Origin: JALYRV01 sp036675475 | GTDB taxonomy: Bacteria; Acidobacteriota; Vicinamibacteria; Vicinamibacterales; SCN-69-37 | DNA: 27,439 nucleotides | Direction of reading: 5' to 3' | Assembly: GCA_036675475.1 (NCBI GenBank) | Contig: JAKFEY010000019.1 | Location: forward strand, 1 to 27,439 | Shown: one piece after another, positions 22,163 to 27,439 of the stretch | How the letters are laid out: each line of letters starts with the position of its first letter | Position numbering within the stretch: position 1 is the stretch's first letter | Made by a program: the position numbers and the translations under genes | Notes under the pieces: generated by a model | Databases searched by the model: none | What the model was told of the DNA's origin: nothing | Seen by the model: the letters and a program-made list of their open reading frames with translations, nothing else

Positions 22163-23076
22163 TTCTCTTCGAAGAGCGCGTTGACGTAGTCGGCCGCATC
22201 GAACGGAATCAGATCGTCGATGCCCTCGCCGACGCCGACGAAACGAATCGGCAGCTTCAGATCGTGCGCGATGGCCACGGCGACGCCGCCCTTCGCCGTG
22301 CCGTCGAGTTTTGTCAGCACAATGCCGGTGACCCCGGCGGCCTGCATGAACTCGCGCGCCTGCACGATGCCGTTCTGGCCGACGGTGGCGTCGAGCACCA
22401 GCAGCACTTCATGCGGCGCGCCCGGCACTTCGCGCGCGGCCACGCGGCGGATCTTGTCGAGCTCCGCCATCAGGTTCGCGCGCGTGTGCAGGCGGCCCGC
22501 CGTGTCGACGAGCAGCACCGCGCGATTGCGCGACGTCGCCGCGACACACGCGTCGTAGACCACCGCCGCCGGATCCGATCCGGACTTCGCGCGGATGAAA
22601 TCCACGCCGGCCCGCGTCGCCCAGACTTCCAGTTGCTCCACCGCGGCCGCGCGGAACGTGTCGGCCGCGCAAATGATCGGGGCCTGTCCCTGCCTTTCGA
22701 ACAGCGCGGCCAGCTTCCCCACCGTCGTCGTCTTGCCGGTGCCGTTGACGCCCACGATGAGGATCACGTGCGGCCGCGAGACGATCGCGGGCTGCGGGCC
22801 GGCGCCCGCGAGCACGCGCGCGATCTCGGCCTTCACCTTGTCGCGCAGCAGCGCGCCACTGCGATCCGCTTTCACCGCGGTGACGATGGCCTCGGACGCG
22901 GCGACGCCGATGTCGGCGCCAATCAGCAGCTCTTCGAGCGCGTCGAGCGTGTCGACGTCAACCGGACGCGATCGCTTCTCGGGCGCATCCGCGACGCCGG
23001 CGATCTCCTCGAAGGCGTCCTTGAACTGCTGCCGGGTTTTCGTGAGGCCTGACTTGATGCGGTCGAAAAAACTCAT
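22156..23076 (-). CDS. ftsY: Signal recognition particle receptor FtsY
   Basis: FtsY is the membrane-associated GTPase receptor for Ffh-ribosome complexes. The N domain starts with MSFFDRIKSGLTKTRQQFKD, followed by the G domain with GVNGTGKTTT at 109-118, CAADTFRAAAVEQL, LLVDTAGRLHTRANLM, LTKLDGTAKGG and FVGVGEGIDDLIPFD. At 306 residues it lacks the long acidic A domain of E. coli FtsY, as in many bacteria. ATG at 23076 overlaps the gpsA stop (ATGA). The longer open frame to 23169 is gpsA shadow. Confidence 0.97.
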   Translation of the reverse strand: MSFFDRIKSGLTKTRQQFKDAFEEIAGVADAPEKRSRPVDVDTLDALEELLIGADIGVAASEAIVTAVKADRSGALLRDKVKAEIARVLAGAGPQPAIVSRPHVILIVGVNGTGKTTTVGKLAALFERQGQAPIICAADTFRAAAVEQLEVWATRAGVDFIRAKSGSDPAAVVYDACVAATSRNRAVLLVDTAGRLHTRANLMAELDKIRRVAAREVPGAPHEVLLVLDATVGQNGIVQAREFMQAAGVTGIVLTKLDGTAKGGVAVAIAHDLKLPIRFVGVGEGIDDLIPFDAADYVNALFEEKW

Positions 23077-24077
23077 CGATCGTTCTCGTGACGCTGCCGG
23101 CGCTCCATCAGCTCGGCCAGCGCTTCGGCCGGCGTGCGCCGTCCGGCCATGACGTCGGCCATCTGACACGCGATCGGCAGCTCGACGCCGTGTTTCGCGC
23201 CGAGCGCCAGCGCCGCGCTCGTCGTGCGCACGCCTTCGGCCACCATCTTCATGTGCCCCACCACATCGTCGATCTTCCGGCCCTTGCCGAGCTCGATGCC
23301 GACGTGGCGGTTGCGGCTGAGCGCGCCGGTGCAGGTGAGCACGAGATCGCCAAGGCCGCTGAGGCCCGCAAGCGTTTCGCGGCGGCCGCCGGCCGCCACC
23401 GACAATCGCGAAATCTCCGCGAGCCCACGCGTAATCAACCCGGCAAGCGCGTTGTGGCCGAGGCCCGTGCCTTCGACGACACCGGCCGCAATCGCGATGA
23501 CGTTCTTGAGCGCGCCGCCCATCTCCACGCCAATCACATCGTCGCTGCCATACAGGCGCATGTGTCGGCCGCGGAACTCTTCCTGCACCGCCTGCACGGC
23601 CGCGCCGTCTGTCGAGGCGGCGACGATGGCGGTGGGCTGCTGGCGGGCGACTTCGAGCGCGAACGTCGGGCCCGAGAGCGCGACGACGGGATGGCCCGGT
23701 AATTCCTCGGCCAGCACCTCGGTCATGCGGCAGAGGCGGCCTTCCTCGATCCCTTTGGTAGTGCTGATCGCGATCGCGCCTGGCGCAAGATGCGGCCGCG
23801 CGGACGCCGCGACGGCGCGCAGGCCGTGCGACGGCACGGCGAAGACGATGAAGCGCGCGCCGGCGGCGGCGGCGAGCGCGGTCGTGGGCTCGAGACCATC
23901 CGGCAGCTCGACGCCGGGCAGATAGGTCGCATTCACGCGCGATGCGCGCATACCGGCGACGAGCTCAGGATCGCGGCCCCATAGCTGGACGCGGTGGCCG
24001 GCATTGGCAAGGTGCACGGCGAGCGCCGTGCCCCAGCTGCCGGCGCCATAGACAACGGAGGTCACACGGGCGCTCAT
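23073..24077 (-). CDS. gpsA: Glycerol-3-phosphate dehydrogenase (NAD(P)+)
   Basis: GpsA reduces dihydroxyacetone phosphate to sn-glycerol-3-phosphate, the phospholipid backbone. The dinucleotide-binding site is VVYGAGSWGTALAVHLANAG at 8-27. Other signatures are ISTTKGIEEGRL, ALSGPTFALEVAR, MGGALKNVIAIAAGVVEG with the catalytic Lys, and SGLGDLVLTCTGALSRNR. Length 334 is normal. ATG at 24077 overlaps the plsY stop (ATGA); its product is the PlsY substrate. Confidence 0.97.
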   Translation of the reverse strand: MSARVTSVVYGAGSWGTALAVHLANAGHRVQLWGRDPELVAGMRASRVNATYLPGVELPDGLEPTTALAAAAGARFIVFAVPSHGLRAVAASARPHLAPGAIAISTTKGIEEGRLCRMTEVLAEELPGHPVVALSGPTFALEVARQQPTAIVAASTDGAAVQAVQEEFRGRHMRLYGSDDVIGVEMGGALKNVIAIAAGVVEGTGLGHNALAGLITRGLAEISRLSVAAGGRRETLAGLSGLGDLVLTCTGALSRNRHVGIELGKGRKIDDVVGHMKMVAEGVRTTSAALALGAKHGVELPIACQMADVMAGRRTPAEALAELMERRQRHENDR

Positions 24078-24667
24078 GCTTTCTGTCCGATGCGGCGTTC
24101 GGTGCCGGAGGCCAGCCGCGCGATGTTGGCGCGATGGCGGAAAAGGATCAGCGCGGCGACACCGGCCGCCGACACGGTCACGGGAAGTTCGCTGTCGAGC
24201 ACGATCGTGGCGGGCGCGAGCAGCGCCGTGGCGATGACCGAGCCGAACGAGATGTAGCCCGACGCCCAGACGCCAATCGCGAACACGGCGACGCACACCG
24301 CCGTGGCCACCGGGGCAAGCATGCTGAACGCGCCGCACGCCACCGCCACGCCCTTGCCGCCGTGCAGCCGCAGCCAGAAGGGATAGACGTGGCCGACGAT
24401 CGCGGCCGCGGCCGCGGCCGATTGAATGCCGATGTCGGCGCCGAGCGCCGCGGCCAGCGCGACGGCGGCGGTTCCCTTCGCCACGTCGAGCAGCAGCACG
24501 GCCACGGCAACGGCGGCGCGCGTGGTGCGCAGCACGTTGGCCGTGCCCACGTTGCGGCTGCCCACCGTGCGCACGTCGATGCCGGCCGCGAGACGCGGCA
24601 CGAGGAACGCGAACGGGATCGCGCCGATGAAATAGGCGAGCGCCACGATCAGCCAGTCGGCAATCAT
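24074..24667 (-). CDS. plsY: Acyl-phosphate:glycerol-3-phosphate acyltransferase PlsY
   Basis: PlsY is the integral membrane enzyme that acylates glycerol-3-phosphate at position 1 using acyl-phosphate. The 197 residues contain several membrane helices and the three conserved cytoplasmic motifs: VGSRNVGTANVLRTT at 35-49 (usually GSGNxGxTNxxR), VGHVYPFWLRLHGGKGVAVA with the HGGKGVA core, and RHRANIARLASGTERRIG at the end. The ATG at 24667 shares one base with the thpR stop (TGATG). It is directly next to gpsA, which supplies its substrate. Confidence 0.96.
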   Translation of the reverse strand: MIADWLIVALAYFIGAIPFAFLVPRLAAGIDVRTVGSRNVGTANVLRTTRAAVAVAVLLLDVAKGTAAVALAAALGADIGIQSAAAAAAIVGHVYPFWLRLHGGKGVAVACGAFSMLAPVATAVCVAVFAIGVWASGYISFGSVIATALLAPATIVLDSELPVTVSAAGVAALILFRHRANIARLASGTERRIGQKA

Positions 24668-25257
24668 CAGACTGATCTTAATGCGGCACGCGCCTCGGCG
24701 GTGTATTCGGGGCCCGCGGGCAGGGTTTTGCTGCTGAACAGCGTGACCGCGTCGACGTCGAACGACACGCCCGGCCAGGCGGCGCCGGCGATCGACCGGG
24801 ATAATTCAACCGGGTTGAATTTCGCGCGGTCGCGCGCGCGCGCCAGGGTCAAATGCGGCGCGAACGGCCGGGTCTCCGGCTCCCAGCGGCAGATCGGCGC
24901 GAGGCGCGCGTCGACCTCGTCGCGGAGCGCCCGCAGCAGGTCGACACCATTCCCGACGCTGACGTGCAGCATGCGCGGGCGGCCGCGCTCCGGAAAGGTC
25001 CCGAGGCCGCCGAGCGAAATGCTCGCGCGCGGCGTGGCCAGCGGCTCGCGCATCGCCTCGATCACGCGCGGCGCCACATCGCCGGCCAGATTGCCGAGAA
25101 ACCGCAGCGTCAGATGCAGGTTGCCGTCCGCCACCCAGCGGAAGGCTTCGTCCATGTCGCCCGCGCGAAGGGTGCGGCGCAGTTCGGCGAGCGCGGCGGC
25201 GATCCGCGAGCGCGCTTCCTCGGGCAGATCGACGGCTGCGAAAAGACGGACGCTCAC
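24667..25257 (-). CDS. thpR: RNA 2',3'-cyclic phosphodiesterase (2H family)
   Basis: A 2H phosphoesterase (formerly 2'-5' RNA ligase, LigT) of 196 residues. The two catalytic HxT motifs are HLTLRFLGN near 47-55 and HLTLARARD near 135-143. The start SVRLFAAVDLPEEAR is typical. Residues about 145-154, KFNPVELSRS, come from a half-copy of the palindromic element seen in pxpB and lie directly after the second HxT motif, where relatives usually have a variable loop. The GTG at 25257 overlaps the cinA stop (GTGA). Confidence 0.92.
   Translation of the reverse strand: MSVRLFAAVDLPEEARSRIAAALAELRRTLRAGDMDEAFRWVADGNLHLTLRFLGNLAGDVAPRVIEAMREPLATPRASISLGGLGTFPERGRPRMLHVSVGNGVDLLRALRDEVDARLAPICRWEPETRPFAPHLTLARARDRAKFNPVELSRSIAGAAWPGVSFDVDAVTLFSSKTLPAGPEYTAEARAALRSV
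24794..24822. repeat. Half-copy of the pxpB palindromic element inside thpR
   Basis: The 29 bases match 24 of 29 with 3641-3669. They also contain a short perfect hairpin: AATTCAACC (24803-24811), one base, then GGTTGAATT (24813-24821). The stretch is AT-rich against its surroundings and is read in the same frame as in pxpB, giving the peptide pattern K-F-x-P-V-E-x-x-R-S in both proteins. Confidence 0.82.
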
Positions 25258-26540
25258 AGATCGAGGATGAGGCGGCGCACGGCGTCGAGCGCGGCCTGTG
25301 CCGACTGCGCGCGCACCAGCGCGCGATCGCCGATGAACCGAAACGTGCGGACGCGCTCGCGATCGAGGCCCGTCGCGGCCACGACGACGGTGCCCACCGG
25401 TTTGGCATCCGACCCGCCGGCGGGGCCGGCAATGCCGGTGATGGCCACGGCCACGTCGGCGCGCAGGTGAAGACGCGCGCCATCAGCCATCGCGCGCGCC
25501 ACCGGCTCACTCACGGCGCCGTGCGCGCGAAGGAGATCCTCGGGCACGCCGAGCGCCGACATCTTCACCGCGTTGTCGTAGGCGACGATGCCGCCGCGGA
25601 AGTAGGCGGAGCTGCCGGCGACGTCGGTCATTGTTGCGGCCACGATGCCGCCGGTGCAGGATTCGGCGGTCGCCATCCACAGGCCGCGCGCGCCGAGCAG
25701 CGCGCCGAGTGCTTCTTCGGGGTTGAGGCCATCGCGCGTAAAGCAGGCGGGCGCGAGCGCGGCTTCGAGCTCGCCGGCAAGCGCGTCGACCGCGCGCTGC
25801 CCGGCGGCGGTGTCGGCCGTGCGGCACTGCAGGTGCAGCTCGACGAGTCCGGGCGCGGCCAGAATCGTGGTCTCGATGGGCGGATCGTGCTGCTCGTACG
25901 GCAGATAGATGGGCGCCGCAATCTCGTCGACCGCGGACTCGGCGCGCAGGCTGATCTTGAGCACGCGCCGCACGAGCGGCGTGCCGGCACTGCGCGGGGC
26001 CAGCGTCGACTCCACCAACGCGTCGAACATCGGCACGAGTTCGCGCGAGGGGCCCGGCAGCGCGGCAATCGTCGCGTCAGCACGCTCGAGCAGCAGGCCG
26101 GGCGCGCTGCCGAGCGGGTTGGCCAGCGGCCGCGCGCCTTCGGGCACCATGGCCTGGCGCCTGTTGATCTCAGGCATCGCGATGCCGCGCGCGGCGAACC
26201 GCGCCTGAAGCGCCGCGACGAGCGCGGGATCTTCGACGAGCGCCACGCCGGCGAACGCGGCTATCGCGTCGCGCGTGAGGTCGTCCGCGGTCGGGCCGAG
26301 CCCTCCGCTGATGATCACCAGGTCCGCGCGCGCAGCGGCGTCGGCAATCGCGCGCGTGATGTCGGCAATCGAGTCGCGCGCGACGGCTTTATAGAGCAGC
26401 CGGATGCCGGCCGCATCGAGGCGCGAGGTGATCGCCAGCGAGTTGGTGTCGGTGCGGAACGGCGTGAGCAGCTCGGAGCCGACGGCGATGACGGCCGCCG
26501 TGGACAGCGGCCGCGGTAGTGAATCGTAGGTGGTGCTCAC
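25254..26540 (-). CDS. cinA: CinA family protein (competence/damage-inducible, nicotinamide-nucleotide amidohydrolase)
   Basis: Two-domain CinA of 428 residues. The N-terminal MoCF/COG1058 domain shows AAVIAVGSELLTPFRTDTNS, VIISGGLGPTADDLTRDA and ALPGPSRELVPMF. The C-terminal amidohydrolase domain shows TAESCTGGIVAATMTDVAGS, YFRGGIVAYDNAVKMSALGV, HGAVSEPVARAMADGAR and ITGIAGPAGGSDAKPVGTV. The protein may deamidate NMN and hydrolyse ADP-ribose as in other CinA proteins. GTG at 26540 gives a GTGA overlap with the pgpA stop and is preferred; an ATG at 26552 would lie further inside pgpA. No recA is nearby. Confidence 0.95.
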   Translation of the reverse strand: MSTTYDSLPRPLSTAAVIAVGSELLTPFRTDTNSLAITSRLDAAGIRLLYKAVARDSIADITRAIADAAARADLVIISGGLGPTADDLTRDAIAAFAGVALVEDPALVAALQARFAARGIAMPEINRRQAMVPEGARPLANPLGSAPGLLLERADATIAALPGPSRELVPMFDALVESTLAPRSAGTPLVRRVLKISLRAESAVDEIAAPIYLPYEQHDPPIETTILAAPGLVELHLQCRTADTAAGQRAVDALAGELEAALAPACFTRDGLNPEEALGALLGARGLWMATAESCTGGIVAATMTDVAGSSAYFRGGIVAYDNAVKMSALGVPEDLLRAHGAVSEPVARAMADGARLHLRADVAVAITGIAGPAGGSDAKPVGTVVVAATGLDRERVRTFRFIGDRALVRAQSAQAALDAVRRLILDL

Positions 26541-27004
26541 GCCGTGAGCCATGCCGGCCCGTACCAGACAGTGAGCCACATGATCAGGTTGCCGTAGACG
26601 GCGGCCATCGCGTCATCGGCCATCACGCCCACGCCGCCGTGCAGCGCTTCCATCTGCCGCGCGGGCCACGGCTTGACGATGTCGAGCACGCGAAACACGA
26701 GGAAGGCGAACACCGCGCCCGCCAAAGTCACCGGCACGAACATCAGGGTGACGAGCATGCCGAGCACTTCATCGATCACGACGGGGCCCGGATCGATGCC
26801 GCCGAAGAACCGCTCCGCGACGTTGCCGGCCCACGCGCCAGTCGCGAAGATGGCGACAATCGCCACCGGCTCGATCCACGGCACCCCCGTCGCGCGCAGC
26901 AGGAAGAACAGCGCGAGGCCGGCCGCCGATCCAAACGTGCCGGGCGCCACCGGCGCATAGCCGATGTAGCCCACGGTGGCGATGAAGACGGCCGCGCGCG
27001 TCAT
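26537..27004 (-). CDS. pgpA: Phosphatidylglycerophosphatase A
   Basis: PgpA dephosphorylates phosphatidylglycerophosphate to phosphatidylglycerol in the inner membrane. The 155-residue protein has GYIGYAPVAPGTFGSAAGL near 12-30, PVVIDEVLGMLVTL, and RVLDIVKPWPARQMEALHGG followed by GVGVMADDAMAAVYGN, the complete family pattern with acidic metal-binding residues. Several membrane helices are apparent. ATG at 27004 overlaps the RDD gene stop (ATGA). Pairing pgpA with cinA is common in bacteria. Confidence 0.96.
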   Translation of the reverse strand: MTRAAVFIATVGYIGYAPVAPGTFGSAAGLALFFLLRATGVPWIEPVAIVAIFATGAWAGNVAERFFGGIDPGPVVIDEVLGMLVTLMFVPVTLAGAVFAFLVFRVLDIVKPWPARQMEALHGGVGVMADDAMAAVYGNLIMWLTVWYGPAWLTA

Positions 27005-27439
27005 GCGCAGACGACGCGGGTTTCGGCGAGCCGATCGTGCAGCGCGCGATGGTCGCGGCCGATCAGCGCCGGCAGGAAGCCGAGCCCCACCGGCAGCAGC
27101 GAGGCGAAATATCCCGCCGTGCGCAGCACCGCGCGCCCGAACGTCACGCGATCGTGAATGACATCGGCGGGCGACGTGCCCACGACGCGGATGCCCGCGG
27201 CCATCTTGCCGATGGTCTGTCCGGTGGCGGCGGTGAACATGACGGCATAGCCACCGTTGATGAGCAGCAGGAACGCGCCGAGCGGCACGATCGGGATCGC
27301 GAAGAACGCCGCGGCCTCGAGGCCCGCGACGCGGAGCGTGAAATAGATGACCGCGGCGTCGATCGCGCCGATGAGGGCGAGATCGAGCAGCGCCGCGAGC
27401 AGGCGGCGGCCCGCGGGCGCCGCGACGCGCGGATCGGCG
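27001..27439 (-). CDS. RDD-family membrane protein (5' part outside the window)
   Basis: The frame is open to the window edge, so the start is not seen. The visible part begins ADPRVAAPAG and then shows the RDD signature RRLLAALLDLALIGAID (conserved Arg and Asp in the first helix), two hydrophobic segments (VIYFTLRVAGLEAAAFFAIP and PLGAFLLLINGGYAVMF), then TGQTIGKMAAGIRVV, GRAVLRTAGYFASLLPVGLG and the closing GRDHRALHDRLAETRVV. All three RDD regions are present, so only a short N-terminus is missing. The substrate is unknown; some RDD proteins act as ion antiporters or accessory membrane proteins. Confidence 0.92.
   Translation of the reverse strand, partial: ADPRVAAPAGRRLLAALLDLALIGAIDAAVIYFTLRVAGLEAAAFFAIPIVPLGAFLLLINGGYAVMFTAATGQTIGKMAAGIRVVGTSPADVIHDRVTFGRAVLRTAGYFASLLPVGLGFLPALIGRDHRALHDRLAETRVVCA

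Noticed and set aside
20538..23080. FMN riboswitch for the rib genes, or TPP riboswitch for the ThiE-like gene
   Set aside because: Both genes overlap or nearly overlap their upstream genes, leaving no room for an aptamer, and no conserved aptamer core was seen.

Overview
The window is GC-rich (about two thirds by eye), densely coding bacterial chromosome. The gene content is housekeeping: Gram-negative-type peptidoglycan recycling, ribosomal protein and tRNA/rRNA maturation genes, the SRP pair, riboflavin and phospholipid synthesis. The protein style (RDD, HEAT/DUF2336-like and TPR proteins, PolX with a PHP domain) and the base composition fit an Acidobacteriota member, most likely Vicinamibacteria. 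That placement is inference from general resemblance, not from a marker gene search.

Layout. (1) 40-7366, minus strand: nagZ, ldcA, mpl, pxpB, pxpC, murB, murA, packed with 1-4 base overlaps or gaps under 10 bases. It combines muropeptide recycling (NagZ, LdcA, Mpl) with the first two committed steps of UDP-MurNAc synthesis (MurA, MurB), and two 5-oxoprolinase subunits lie inside it. (2) 7391-10501, plus strand: a GHMP sugar kinase, a PolX/PHP protein and an 81-residue hypothetical protein. (3) 10498-19215, minus strand: ffh, rpsP, khpA, rimM, trmD, rplS, rnhB, a large TPR protein, a small membrane protein, a ThiE/TenI-like protein, a RodZ-like protein and a HEAT-type protein. This run is headed by a recognisable sigma70-type promoter. 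(4) 19290-27439, minus strand: an RDD membrane protein (cut by the window edge), pgpA, cinA, thpR, plsY, gpsA, ftsY, ribD, ribE, ribBA. GpsA, PlsY and PgpA supply successive or linked steps of glycerophospholipid synthesis; RibD, RibE and RibBA cover riboflavin synthesis except lumazine synthase. FtsY and Ffh, the two SRP GTPases, flank the riboflavin block.

No tRNA, rRNA, CRISPR array, insertion sequence or riboswitch was recognised, and no stretch over 300 bases lacks a gene. The largest gap (8387-8508) is filled by a large inverted repeat.

The most unusual content is not a multi-gene system. It consists of (a) a family of small repeats: a 32-base-arm palindrome inserted in frame in pxpB with a related half-copy in the same reading frame in thpR, a heptamer-built inverted repeat upstream of polX, a 24-base-arm hairpin between khpA and rimM, and period-7 tracts inside the TPR gene and between ffh and rpsP; and (b) enzymes with altered catalytic residues: a MurA with Asp in place of the fosfomycin-target Cys, and a PolX that appears to have lost two of three polymerase carboxylates while keeping its PHP nuclease site.
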